Positions 1 to 6,710 of a stretch of DNA of 6,710 nucleotides are shown piece by piece (positions within the stretch are counted from its first letter, which is position 1; every line of letters starts with the position of its first letter). Below the pieces are notes generated by a model. It had not been told where the DNA came from and did not search any database. It saw only the letters and a program-made list of their open reading frames with translations. A program made the translations under genes and the position numbers. The stretch lies in contig JAEWGQ010000374.1 in NCBI GenBank assembly GCA_023388235.1, forward strand, positions 1-6,710. Direction: 5' to 3'. The stretch comes from Actinomycetes bacterium (lineage in GTDB: Bacteria > Actinomycetota > Actinomycetes > Actinomycetales > Cellulomonadaceae).

Positions 1-23
1 CCCGTGGCGTCGGGCGCCGTCAC
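1..23 (-). CDS. Start of a gene downstream of trpE (partial)
   Basis: A GTG at 23-21 overlaps the trpE stop codon TGA at 22-20 in a GTGA arrangement and opens a frame reading V-T-A-P-D-A-T before the window ends. The same overlap joins the other gene pairs here, so a translationally coupled gene is plausible. Only seven codons are visible and no independent Shine-Dalgarno sequence precedes the GTG. In many actinobacteria trpE is followed by a small tryptophan-biosynthesis-associated membrane protein gene and then trpC; that identity is inference from gene order and cannot be tested on this fragment. Confidence 0.45.
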
Positions 24-1603
24 GGGCGACCCGCGGGCCGCAGGCGGGACGCGAGCTGCACGGCGCGCACGGCGGCCGCCGCCTTGTCGCGGGACTCGCG
101 GTACTCCGCCGCGGGCACGGAGTCGGCGACGATCCCGGCGCCGGCCTGCACGCTCGCGCGGCCGTCCCGGATCAGGGCGGTGCGGATCGCGATCGCCATG
201 TCCATGTCGCCCGCCAGGTCGAAGTACCCGACCGTGCCGCCGTAGATCCCCCGGCGGGCCGGCTCGATCTCGTCGATCAGGGCGATGGCGCGCGGCTTGG
301 GCGCGCCGGACAGGGTGCCCGCCGGGAACGTCGCGGTCAGCGCGCCCAGCGCCGTGGCGCCCTCCCGCAGCCGCCCGACCACCGTCGAGCAGATGTGCAT
401 GATGTGGCTGAACCGGCGCACCGTCATGAACTCGACGACCTCGACCGTCGCCGGCTCGCACACCTTCACCAGGTCGTTGCGGGACAGGTCGACCAGCATG
501 AGGTGCTCGGCGCGCTCCTTGGGGTCGGCCAGCAGCTCGTCGTGCAGGGCCCGGTCCTGCTCGGGCGTGGCGCCGCGGGGGCGCGAGCCGGCGATCGGGT
601 ACGTCGTGACGTGCCCCTCGGTGACCTTCACCAGCGTCTCCGGGCTCGACCCGACCACCGCGAAGTCCCGGCCGTCCGCGTCCTGCAGCTGCAGGTAGTA
701 CATGTACGGGCTCGGGTTCACGGTGCGCAGCACGCGGTAGACGTCCAGCGGGTCCGCCGGGCAGTCGAGGTCCAGGCGCTGGGAGAGCACGACCTGGAAC
801 ACCTCGCCGTCCCGGATCGCCTCCTTGCCCGTCTCGACCGCGCGCTCGTACTCCTGCGCGGTCGACCGGAACTCCAGCTCCGGCACCGGCGCGTCCACCA
901 GCCGGGCCGCGCCCGGGTCGGCGGGGCGCAGCAGGGCCTCCTGCATCGCGTCCAGGCGCGCGACCGCGTCGGCGTGCGCCTCGTCCACGCGCTCGTCGGT
1001 GCCGTCGAAGTTGATGGCGTTGGCGACCAGCCACACCGAGCCGTCGCGGTGGTCCGTCACGGCCAGGTCGGTCGCCAGGCACAGCGTCAGCTCCGGCACC
1101 CCGAGCTCGTCGGGCGCCGCGGCGGGCAGCGTCGGCTCCCAGTGCCGCACGACGTCCCAGCCCAGCGCGCCCACGAGCCCGCCCGTCAGGGGCGGCAGGC
1201 CGGGCACGGCCGGCGTGCGCAGCACCTCGAGGGTCTCGCCGAGCACGGTCAGCGGGTCGCCCTCGGTGGGCACGCCCGCGGGCACGTCACCGGTCCAGAC
1301 GGCCCGGCCGTCGCGCACGCTCAGCGTCGCGCGGGACCGCACGCCCACGAACGACCAGCGGGACCACGAGCCGTCCTGCTCCGCCGACTCCAGCACGAAC
1401 GTGCCCGGTCGTCCGGCCGCGAGCGTGCGGTACAGGCCGACGGGCGTGGTGTCGTCGGCCAGCAGCCGCCGGACCACCGGGATGACGCGGCGCGTCGCCG
1501 CCCGGTCGCGGAACTCGTCCAGCGCCGGCCACGTCGCGCCCCAGGGCACCTCGACCGGCGCCTGGTCGGGCGCGCCGGTGCGGGCGTCCGCCGCCGCGCT
1601 CAC
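20..1603 (-). CDS. trpE: Anthranilate synthase component I
   Basis: TrpE makes anthranilate from chorismate, the committed cytoplasmic step of tryptophan synthesis, using ammonia supplied by a glutaminase partner (TrpG) not seen here. The 527-residue product has the usual family length. The N-terminal regulatory domain carries LESA at 71-74, matching the tryptophan feedback-site motif, and NPSPYM at 296-301, the second part of that pocket. The chorismate-binding domain follows: PIAGSRPRG at 336-344, [12 protein letters not shown] at 367-378, [12 protein letters not shown] at 425-436 and AGAGIVADS at 487-495. Ala at 338, where PabB has Lys (PIKG), favours TrpE over aminodeoxychorismate synthase. 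The GTG start at 1603-1601 was chosen because it overlaps the hisI stop in GTGA and lies six bases after a GGGGGA tract; the frame stays open 40 codons further upstream, but that part is Arg-rich shadow of hisI. Intact feedback motifs suggest inhibition by tryptophan. Confidence 0.96.
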   Translation of the reverse strand: MSAAADARTGAPDQAPVEVPWGATWPALDEFRDRAATRRVIPVVRRLLADDTTPVGLYRTLAAGRPGTFVLESAEQDGSWSRWSFVGVRSRATLSVRDGRAVWTGDVPAGVPTEGDPLTVLGETLEVLRTPAVPGLPPLTGGLVGALGWDVVRHWEPTLPAAAPDELGVPELTLCLATDLAVTDHRDGSVWLVANAINFDGTDERVDEAHADAVARLDAMQEALLRPADPGAARLVDAPVPELEFRSTAQEYERAVETGKEAIRDGEVFQVVLSQRLDLDCPADPLDVYRVLRTVNPSPYMYYLQLQDADGRDFAVVGSSPETLVKVTEGHVTTYPIAGSRPRGATPEQDRALHDELLADPKERAEHLMLVDLSRNDLVKVCEPATVEVVEFMTVRRFSHIMHICSTVVGRLREGATALGALTATFPAGTLSGAPKPRAIALIDEIEPARRGIYGGTVGYFDLAGDMDMAIAIRTALIRDGRASVQAGAGIVADSVPAAEYRESRDKAAAAVRAVQLASRLRPAGRP

Positions 1604-2046
1604 GACCGGTCCCCCGCGCCGGGCCGCCCGGCCGCCACGGCGTCGCCCGCCGCGGGCCGCTCGCCGACGACGGCGTCGAGCAGGCCGCCGGCCTCGAAGC
1701 AGGTGCGCGTGCCGGTGTGGCACGCGGCGCCCACCTGGTCCACCCGGACCAGCAGCGCGTCCCCGTCGCAGTCCAGCGCCACGGACTTCACGTACTGGGC
1801 GTGCCCGGACGTGTCGCCCTTGCGCCAGTACTCCTGCCGCGACCGGCTCCAGAACGTCACGCGGCCGGTGGTCAGGGTGCGGTGCAGCGCCTCGTCGTCC
1901 ATCCAGCCGAGCATCAGCACCTCGCCGGTGTCGTGCTGCTGCACGACCGCGGCGACGAGGCCCGCGGCGTCGCGCGACAGGCGCGCGGCGACGGCCGGGT
2001 CGAGACCGGGGGCGGGGACGGGGGCGTCGGGAGTCTGCGGTGCCAC
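1600..2046 (-). CDS. hisI: Phosphoribosyl-AMP cyclohydrolase
   Basis: HisI opens the adenine ring of phosphoribosyl-AMP in the third step of histidine synthesis, in the cytoplasm. The 148-residue product shows the family core: [14 protein letters not shown] at 41-54, the [11 protein letters not shown] strand region at 60-70, [11 protein letters not shown] at 74-84, then DCDGD at 92-96. The metal ligands are all present: Asp92, Asp94 and Asp96 for magnesium, and Cys93, Cys109 and Cys116 for zinc. It is a stand-alone cyclohydrolase; no HisE (phosphoribosyl-ATP pyrophosphatase) domain follows, only an Ala/Gly/Pro-rich tail of about 20 residues. The GTG at 2046-2044 is favoured by GAGGA at 2059-2055, eight bases upstream, and the product begins just before the conserved core. 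It lies 50 bp after the second ABC gene, and its stop overlaps the trpE start by GTGA. Confidence 0.96.
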   Translation of the reverse strand: MAPQTPDAPVPAPGLDPAVAARLSRDAAGLVAAVVQQHDTGEVLMLGWMDDEALHRTLTTGRVTFWSRSRQEYWRKGDTSGHAQYVKSVALDCDGDALLVRVDQVGAACHTGTRTCFEAGGLLDAVVGERPAAGDAVAAGRPGAGDRS

Positions 2047-2054
2047 GCGCCCGA

Positions 2055-2059
2055 TCCTC
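2055..2059 (-). promoter_or_regulatory. Ribosome binding site of hisI
   Basis: GAGGA on the minus strand lies eight bases before the GTG at 2046. It sets the hisI start inside a frame that is open far upstream. The 50-bp gap it sits in holds no convincing promoter or terminator, which suggests read-through from the ABC genes. Confidence 0.65.
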
Positions 2060-2096
2060 GCACGGACCCCGGCGGCGCGGGGGGCGCGTCCGGTGC

Positions 2097-3926
2097 TCAG
2101 CGGGTCTGCGCGACCCACGCCCGGTGCATCGCCGCGTAGACGCCGTCCCGCGCGGCCAGCTCCTCGTGCGGGCCGACCTCGACCACGCGCCCGGCGTCGA
2201 CGACGACCACCAGGTCGGCGGCCTCCGCGGTGGACAGCCGGTGCGCGATCGTCACGGTGCTGCGCCCGGTGGTCAGCGAGTCGAGGGCGCGCGCGATCCG
2301 CACCTCCGTCGCCGGGTCCACCGCGGAGGTCGCCTCGTCCAGGACGAGCAGGTCCGCGTCGGCCAGGTAGGCCCGGGTCAGCGCGACGAGCTGCCGCTCC
2401 CCCGCCGACAGCGCCTCGCCGCGCTGCCCGACCGGCGTGTCCAGCCCGGAGGGCAGCTCCGCGAGCCAGTCGGACAGCCCGAGCTCCGCCAGGGCGGCCC
2501 GCAGCCGGGGCTCGGCGGCCGCCCGGCCGGGGGCGGCACCGTCGTCGGTGCGCAGGCCGTAGAGCAGGTTCTCGGCGAGCGTGGCGTCGAACAGGAAGCC
2601 CTCCTGCGGCACCATGACGACCCGGCGGCGCAGGTGCGCGGTGCTGACGGTGCGCAGGTCGGTGCCGTCCAGCAGCACCGTCCCCTCCGTCGGGTCCATC
2701 AGGCGGGTGACGAGCTTCGCGATCGTGGTCTTGCCCGACCCGGTCGCCCCCACGACGGCCACCGAGCGGCCCGCCGGCAGCCGCAGGTCGACGCCGTGCA
2801 GCACGGGCGGCCCGCCGGGGTACGCGAACCCGACGCCGCGCAGCTCCACCGCCGCGGGCCCACGGGGGGACGGGACGCCGCGCGGGCCGGGGTCGGCCAC
2901 CTGCACGGGGGTGTCGATGATCCCGAGCACCCGCCGCCAGCCGGCGACGGCGTTCTGCAGCTCGTTGAGCACCTCGGTGGCCTGCTGCACCGGGCCGGTG
3001 AACAGCTGCACCAGGAACAGGAAGGCGAGCAGCCGGCCGACGCTGAGGTCCCCGGCGACGCCGAGCGCCGTGCCGGCCACGACCACCACGGCGAGCACGA
3101 GGTTCGCGACCAGCACGCCGGAGGAGAACACCAGCGACACCGTGTTCTGCGCGTGCACCATCGCGTCCCGGGTCGCGCCGATGCGGGCGTCCACCGTGCG
3201 CTGCACCCGGCGCTGCACGCCGTACGCGCGGATCGTCTCCGCCCCGACGACGGCCTCGGACACGGCGCCGAGCATGGCGCCGACCCGCTCGCGCACCCGG
3301 GTGTACGCGGCGTTCACGCGGGTCTGCAGCGGGCGCAGCGCGATCACCAGCGGGCCGAAGCAGAGCCACACCAGCACGGTGAGCTGCCACGAGTAGACGG
3401 CCATCAGCACCGTGGCGACAGCGACCTGCAGCGTCGAGACGAGCAGCATGATGCCGCCCCACTGCACGAACATCGAGATGGTGTCGACGTCCGAGGTCAC
3501 GCGGGACACGAGCGACCCGCGCCGCTCGGTGTTCTGCGTGAGCACCGACAGGTCGTGCACGTGCCGGAACGCCCGCACGCGCAGCGCGGCGAGCCCGGCC
3601 TCGGACGCGCGGAACAGCCGGACGTTGACGAGCGCCGAGCACAGGCCGCCCGCGACGAGGGCGAGCGCCGCCGCGGACACCAGGGTGACGACGCGGCGGA
3701 CGTCCGGGCCGTCGTCGGCGAGGATCCCGGTGTCCATCACCTGCTGCACCGCGACCGGCACCACGACCTTGCCCGCCGCGGCCAGCACGGCCAGCGCGAA
3801 CGTCACGCCGAGCCCCTGCACGAGCTGCGGGGACACCTGCACGCCGCGGCGCAGCGTGCCGAGCACGCCCAGCGGCTCGGCGCCGCCGCCCAGGCCGCCG
3901 CCCGCTCCGTCCTCGTGCCGGGTCAC
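2097..3926 (-). CDS. ABC exporter half-transporter, catalytic Glu/degenerate signature subunit
   Basis: A membrane domain fused to an ATPase domain (609 residues), the usual build of a type IV ABC exporter half (older name: type I exporter fold). Six hydrophobic segments lie near residues 38-60, 80-101, 155-178, 181-199, 263-289 and 297-312. The ATPase domain has Walker A GATGSGKT at 393-400, Q-loop Gln441, signature LSAGE at 506-510 instead of LSGGQ, Walker B LLVLDE at 526-531 with catalytic Glu531, D-loop SAVD at 534-537 and switch His562 in TIAHRLST. It should therefore supply the working Walker/Glu/His half of the competent ATP site but a weak signature to the other site. The GTG start overlaps the previous stop (GTGA at 3926-3923) and has GGAGG seven bases upstream. 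The N-terminal 20 residues are Gly-rich and probably cytoplasmic. The partner is surely the preceding gene; the substrate (drug, lipid, peptide or siderophore) is unknown. Confidence 0.93.
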   Translation of the reverse strand: MTRHEDGAGGGLGGGAEPLGVLGTLRRGVQVSPQLVQGLGVTFALAVLAAAGKVVVPVAVQQVMDTGILADDGPDVRRVVTLVSAAALALVAGGLCSALVNVRLFRASEAGLAALRVRAFRHVHDLSVLTQNTERRGSLVSRVTSDVDTISMFVQWGGIMLLVSTLQVAVATVLMAVYSWQLTVLVWLCFGPLVIALRPLQTRVNAAYTRVRERVGAMLGAVSEAVVGAETIRAYGVQRRVQRTVDARIGATRDAMVHAQNTVSLVFSSGVLVANLVLAVVVVAGTALGVAGDLSVGRLLAFLFLVQLFTGPVQQATEVLNELQNAVAGWRRVLGIIDTPVQVADPGPRGVPSPRGPAAVELRGVGFAYPGGPPVLHGVDLRLPAGRSVAVVGATGSGKTTIAKLVTRLMDPTEGTVLLDGTDLRTVSTAHLRRRVVMVPQEGFLFDATLAENLLYGLRTDDGAAPGRAAAEPRLRAALAELGLSDWLAELPSGLDTPVGQRGEALSAGERQLVALTRAYLADADLLVLDEATSAVDPATEVRIARALDSLTTGRSTVTIAHRLSTAEAADLVVVVDAGRVVEVGPHEELAARDGVYAAMHRAWVAQTR

Positions 3927-5869
3927 CGGGCCTCCTCCTCGTCCAGCTCGGCCGCGACCAGCGCGCCGGCCTCGCGGTCCTCGTCGTCCTCCTCGGCGGC
4001 CTCGCCCGCCGCCAGCGCCTCGGCCCGGCGCGCCGCACGCCGCTCCGACTCCTGCTCGTAGGCCGTGGCGAGCTCGCGGTAGCCGGGGTCGCGAGCCAGC
4101 AGCTCGGCGTGCGTGCCGCGGTCCACCACCCGGCCGCCGGCGACGTGCACCACCTCGTCCGCCAGCAGCACCGACGACATCCGGTAGGCGACCAGCAGCA
4201 CGGTCGGGCCGCCGGCGGCGTCGCCCGCGTGCGCCCGCAGGCCGGTGAGGATGCCCTGCTCCACGCGCGGGTCGACCGCGGACGTGGCGTCGTCCAGCAC
4301 CAGCAGCCGCGGGCGGCGCACGAGCGCCCGGGCGATCGCGAGGCGCTGGCGCTGCCCGCCCGACAGGTTGGACCCGCGCTCCCCCAGCGGCGCGTCCAGG
4401 CCGCCGGGCAGGTCGCGGACGACGCCGTCCACCCGGGCGAGCCGCAGCGCGGCCCACACCTCGTCGTCGCCGGGCGCGGCCGGGTCGTCCGGGTCGCACA
4501 GGGTCACGTTGCCGCGCACCGTGTCCTCGAACACGAACGTCTGCTGGCCGACGAGCACGACCTGCGCGGTGAGGTCGCCGGGCACGAGGTCCCGCACGTC
4601 GGTGCCGTCGACCGCGACCGTCCCCGACGTCGGGTCGGTGAGCCGCGGCACGAGCGACACCAGCGTCGTCTTGCCCGCGCCGGTCGGGCCGACCACCGCG
4701 ACCACCCGGCCGGGCGGCACCTCCAGGTCGACGTCGCGCAGCAGGTCGACCGGCCCCTCGGGGCCGGGCACGCGCACCCCGACCCCGGACATCCGCAGCG
4801 CGGCGCCCCCGGGCCGGCGCACCAGCGGGACCGTGCCCGGCTCGAGCTCGCCCTCGGCGTCCACCACGCGGGCCACCCGGTCGTGCCCGACCAGCGCCCG
4901 CGGCAGCTCGCCGAGCACCCAGCCGAACGCGCGCACCGGCACGGCCATGAGCGTGAGCAGGTACGCCGCGGCGACGATGTCGCCCGTGCCGACCGCGCCC
5001 GCCCGCACGCGCCACACGCCGACCAGCAGCACGAGCAGCGTGCCGATGCTCGGCAGCATGTCGATCACCGGGTCGAAGTACGCCCGGACCACGCCGACCC
5101 GCACGTTCGCGTCCCGCAGCGCGGCCGTGCGCTCGGCGAACCGGCGCTCCTCGCGGTCCTCCGTGCCCAGCGACTTGACGAGCAGCGCTGCCTCGAAGCT
5201 CTCGTGCGCGATGTCGGCGACCTCCGCGCGCAGCTGCTGCGCCCGCGTGGCCGCCGGGGACATCCGGCGCTGGAACACGAGGTTCGCGACGACGGCCGCG
5301 GGCAGCACCACCAGCGCCGCCAGCGCGAGCCACACGTCCGTGGACAGCAGCGCGACCGCGGCCACGGCGATCATCACGACGACGCCGAGCGCGAACGGCA
5401 GCGGGTTGAACACGCCCGTCGCGGCCTCCACGTCCGCCGACGCGTTCGACAGCAGCTGCCCCGTGGGGTGCTGCCGGTGCCACGTCATCGGCAGCCGCAG
5501 GTACTGCCGGGTCACCGCGCGCCGGTGCATCGCCTGCTGGTCGGCGACGCCCATGCCCGCGAAGATCCGCCGCCCCGCGACCGCCGCGGCCAGCGACACG
5601 GCGACCAGCGCGAGCACGCCGCCCGCCAGCCAGAGCCGCCCGCGCGCGACCCCGTCGCCCGCCAGCGCCGGCACCACCACGTCGTCCGTCGCCCAGCCGA
5701 GCACCCGGCTGACGGCGACCGTCAGCGCGCCGAACGCGGCGGACGTGCCGATCGCCAGCACGTAGGTGCGCGGCTGCGACGCGATCCCCCGGCCCATCAG
5801 CAGCAGGGACCGCCGCAGCACCGACCCGGTCAACGTGGCCGGACGGGGCGTGGTGGAGCGCGCGGGCAC
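3923..5869 (-). CDS. ABC exporter half-transporter, LSGGQ/degenerate catalytic subunit
   Basis: A membrane domain plus ATPase domain (648 residues), first of a heterodimeric exporter pair. Hydrophobic segments lie near residues 36-58, 80-99, 156-176, 178-198, 272-288 and 296-318. ATPase motifs: Walker A GPTGAGKT at 394-401, Q-loop Gln442, perfect signature LSGGQ at 502-506, Walker B LLVLDD at 522-527 with Asp527 where the catalytic Glu belongs, D-loop SAVD at 530-533, and Tyr562 (VAYRMSS) where the switch His belongs. It therefore donates a good signature to the partner's ATP site, while its own site should hydrolyse poorly or not at all. The last 45 or so residues form a charged, Glu/Asp-rich tail beyond the usual end of the domain. 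I chose the GTG at 5869 because AAAGG precedes it by seven bases; a GTG at 5884 would add five residues (M-K-G-R-A) but has no Shine-Dalgarno. It opens the unit that runs on to hisI and trpE. Substrate unknown. Confidence 0.93.
   Translation of the reverse strand: MPARSTTPRPATLTGSVLRRSLLLMGRGIASQPRTYVLAIGTSAAFGALTVAVSRVLGWATDDVVVPALAGDGVARGRLWLAGGVLALVAVSLAAAVAGRRIFAGMGVADQQAMHRRAVTRQYLRLPMTWHRQHPTGQLLSNASADVEAATGVFNPLPFALGVVVMIAVAAVALLSTDVWLALAALVVLPAAVVANLVFQRRMSPAATRAQQLRAEVADIAHESFEAALLVKSLGTEDREERRFAERTAALRDANVRVGVVRAYFDPVIDMLPSIGTLLVLLVGVWRVRAGAVGTGDIVAAAYLLTLMAVPVRAFGWVLGELPRALVGHDRVARVVDAEGELEPGTVPLVRRPGGAALRMSGVGVRVPGPEGPVDLLRDVDLEVPPGRVVAVVGPTGAGKTTLVSLVPRLTDPTSGTVAVDGTDVRDLVPGDLTAQVVLVGQQTFVFEDTVRGNVTLCDPDDPAAPGDDEVWAALRLARVDGVVRDLPGGLDAPLGERGSNLSGGQRQRLAIARALVRRPRLLVLDDATSAVDPRVEQGILTGLRAHAGDAAGGPTVLLVAYRMSSVLLADEVVHVAGGRVVDRGTHAELLARDPGYRELATAYEQESERRAARRAEALAAGEAAEEDDEDREAGALVAAELDEEEAR
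3931..3940 (-). promoter_or_regulatory. Ribosome binding site of the second ABC gene, inside the first
   Basis: GAGGAGGAGG on the minus strand ends four bases before the GTG at 3926; the GGAGG at 3938-3934 has an ideal seven-base spacing. The same bases encode the Glu-Glu-Glu near the C-terminus of the first ABC subunit, so the site is wholly within coding sequence. With the GTGA overlap it supports coupled, balanced translation of the two subunits. Confidence 0.75.
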
Positions 5870-5959
5870 AGCACGGCCTTTCACAGGGGGTCAGCGGCGC
5901 CGTCGATCCTCTCACGCACCGGTGACAGGGCCCCGGGGGCCGTCCCGGACGGTGAGACG
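5870..5959 (-). other. Intergenic leader ahead of the ABC-hisI-trpE unit
   Basis: These 90 bp between the rpsA terminator hairpin and the first ABC start are where a promoter for the downstream unit would have to lie if it is independent of rpsA. I see a GAGGAT at 5911-5906 that resembles an actinobacterial -10 (TAGGAT-like), but no TTGAC-like -35 at proper spacing. An 8-bp palindrome CACCGGTG sits at 5917-5924. Short self-complementary stretches at 5928-5941 and 5940-5952 could fold as further hairpins after the main one. The promoter is therefore not resolved. Confidence 0.35.
5877..5882 (-). promoter_or_regulatory. Ribosome binding site deciding the first ABC start
   Basis: GAAAGG on the minus strand ends seven bases before the GTG at 5869. 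The competing in-frame GTG at 5884-5882 has only a C-rich run before it (GCTGACCCCCT). The downstream start is therefore preferred. Confidence 0.55.
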
Positions 5960-5997
5960 CCGACGGGCCGGCCACCCGCAGGTGGCCGGCCCGTCGG
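5960..5997 (-). terminator. Stem-loop terminator of rpsA
   Basis: The left arm at 5960-5976 and the right arm at 5981-5997 are exact reverse complements over 17 bp, with a 4-base loop (CGCA on the plus strand, TGCG on the minus strand). The hairpin begins 33 bases after the rpsA stop codon. The stem is almost all G/C. On the minus strand it is followed by CGTCTCACC and no U-tract, as is common for actinobacterial terminators. A smaller hairpin (CCGGG/CCCGG at 6006-6010 and 6017-6021) lies between it and the stop codon. As a symmetric stem it could also act on the plus strand, but no plus-strand gene is present. Confidence 0.85.
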
Positions 5998-6030
5998 ACC
6001 GGTGACCGGGCGCGAACCCGGCCGGTCGGC

Positions 6031-6710
6031 TCAGTTGCCGGTGAGCTTCTCGCGGAGCGCGGCGAGCGCCTCGTCCGACGCCAGCGTGCCGGTCGCCTCC
6101 TGGGCCGGGGCCGAGGAGTAGGACGAGCTCGAGGACGAGGAGGACGACGACGAGGTCGCACCCTCGGACGCGGCCTCCGCGTCGGCCTGGACGGCGTCCA
6201 GGACCTGCTTGCGGTGCGCCTCCCAGCGCTCGTGGGCCTTGGCGTACTGCGCCTCCCAGGCCTCGCGCTGGGCCTCGAAGCCCTCGAGCCACTCGTTGGT
6301 CGCCGGGTCGAAGCCCTCGGGGTACTTGTAGTTCCCCTCCTCGTCGTACTCGGCCGCCATGCCGTAGAGCGCGGGGTCGAAGTCCTCGGAGGTCGGGTCG
6401 AAGCCCTCGTTCGCCTGCTTGAGCGACAGCGAGATGCGGCGGCGCTCCAGGTCGATGTCGATGACCTTGACGAACACGTCGTCGCCGACCTGCACGACCT
6501 GCTCCGGGATCTCGACGTGGCGCACGGCCAGCTCCGAGATGTGCACCAGGCCCTCGATGCCGTCCTCGACGCGCACGAACGCACCGAACGGGACGAGCTT
6601 GGTGACCTTGCCGGGGACGACCTGGCCGATGGCGTGCGTCCGGGCGAACGCCTGCCACGGGTCCTCCTGCGTCGCCTTCAGCGACAGCGAGACCCGCTCG
6701 CGGTCGAAGT
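6031..6710 (-). CDS. rpsA: 30S ribosomal protein S1, C-terminal part (partial)
   Basis: The visible 225 residues (frame starting at 6708) are the C-terminal portion of ribosomal protein S1, which binds mRNA on the 30S subunit. The fragment begins with FDRERVSLSLKA, the end of an S1 repeat, followed by a complete last S1 (OB-fold) repeat at about 28-98: GQVVPGKVTKLVPFGAFV, then EDGIEGLVHISEL and ERRRISLSLKQANE. After it comes the tail typical of actinobacterial S1: FDPALYGMAAEYDEEGNYKYPEGFDP, a Trp/Glu/Gln-rich helical stretch, a run of 11 serines at 186-196, and a conserved end TLASDEALAALREKLTGN. The N-terminal repeats and the start lie beyond the window edge. Transcription probably stops at the hairpin just downstream, separating it from the ABC genes. 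Confidence 0.97.
   Translation of the reverse strand, partial: FDRERVSLSLKATQEDPWQAFARTHAIGQVVPGKVTKLVPFGAFVRVEDGIEGLVHISELAVRHVEIPEQVVQVGDDVFVKVIDIDLERRRISLSLKQANEGFDPTSEDFDPALYGMAAEYDEEGNYKYPEGFDPATNEWLEGFEAQREAWEAQYAKAHERWEAHRKQVLDAVQADAEAASEGATSSSSSSSSSSSYSSAPAQEATGTLASDEALAALREKLTGN

Noticed and set aside
20..1603. Aminodeoxychorismate synthase (PabB) or another chorismate enzyme instead of TrpE
   Set aside because: PIAG rather than [14 protein letters not shown], the LESA and NPSPYM tryptophan-site motifs, and the hisI neighbour all fit TrpE.
1600..2046. Bifunctional HisIE fusion
   Set aside because: The protein ends about 30 residues after the last zinc cysteine, with no HisE domain.
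2047..2096. Promoter or terminator between the second ABC gene and hisI
   Set aside because: The 50 bp are C/G-rich with only a weak 5-bp possible stem and no -10/-35 pair; only the ribosome binding site is supported.
395..4061. Very long open frames on the plus strand through trpE, hisI and both ABC genes
   Set aside because: Their translations are Arg/His/Ala/Pro-rich low-complexity sequence with no family motifs. They lie opposite genes with clear conserved motifs, as expected when stop codons are rare in GC-rich DNA.
2097..5869. Identification of the ABC pair as CydDC
   Set aside because: cydDC is found between the trp genes and rpsA in Mycobacterium tuberculosis, which makes it tempting, but no cydAB is seen here and I see no CydDC-specific motif. 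A general heterodimeric exporter is the safer call; a family-level search would decide.
5906..5940. Promoter with -10 GAGGAT at 5911-5906
   Set aside because: There is no acceptable -35 at 16-19 bp upstream (the region reads GGGCCC/CTGTCA), so I do not call a promoter.
2097..6584. One continuous minus-strand frame of about 1,495 codons from within rpsA to the end of the second ABC gene, suggesting a giant fusion protein
   Set aside because: Only the part from the GTG at 3926 has ABC features. Upstream it is an out-of-frame reading of rpsA, the terminator region and the first ABC gene, and a good ribosome binding site marks 3926.

Overview
The window is very GC-rich, uses GTG starts throughout and has strong third-position G/C bias. 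Together with the sequence of ribosomal protein S1 (tail ending TLASDEALAALREKL) this points to an actinobacterium. A Micrococcales member of the Cellulomonas type is my best guess, but that is inference from general likeness. Every gene I can support reads on the minus strand, so transcription runs from high to low coordinates.

In the direction of transcription the layout is: (1) 6710-6031, the 3' part of rpsA, cut by the window edge; (2) 6030-5870, the only real intergenic gap (161 bp), holding a perfect 17-bp stem-loop that looks like the rpsA terminator, followed by the unresolved start region of the next transcription unit; (3) 5869-3923 and 3926-2097, two half-size ABC exporter subunits joined by a GTGA stop/start overlap; (4) after 50 bp, 2046-1600, hisI (phosphoribosyl-AMP cyclohydrolase); (5) 1603-20, trpE (anthranilate synthase component I), again joined by a GTGA overlap; (6) 23-1, the first codons of a further gene, also joined to trpE by GTGA. 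Nearly all of the window is coding, and no stretch over 300 bases lacks a gene.

The two ABC subunits form an asymmetric heterodimer on motif evidence. The first has a normal LSGGQ signature but Asp in place of the catalytic Glu and Tyr in place of the switch His. The second has the normal Glu and His but a degenerate LSAGE signature. Pairing them gives one competent and one degenerate ATP site, as in known heterodimeric exporters. Their substrate cannot be read from the sequence. The tight packing suggests that the exporter pair, hisI, trpE and the following gene can be co-transcribed. This would place a transporter of unknown substrate upstream of one histidine step and the committed tryptophan step.

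The genes themselves belong to well-known families. I see no mobile element, CRISPR array, RNA gene or clearly novel system. The points worth a second look are the operon arrangement, the split ATPase motifs, the serial GTGA couplings and the low-complexity protein tails.
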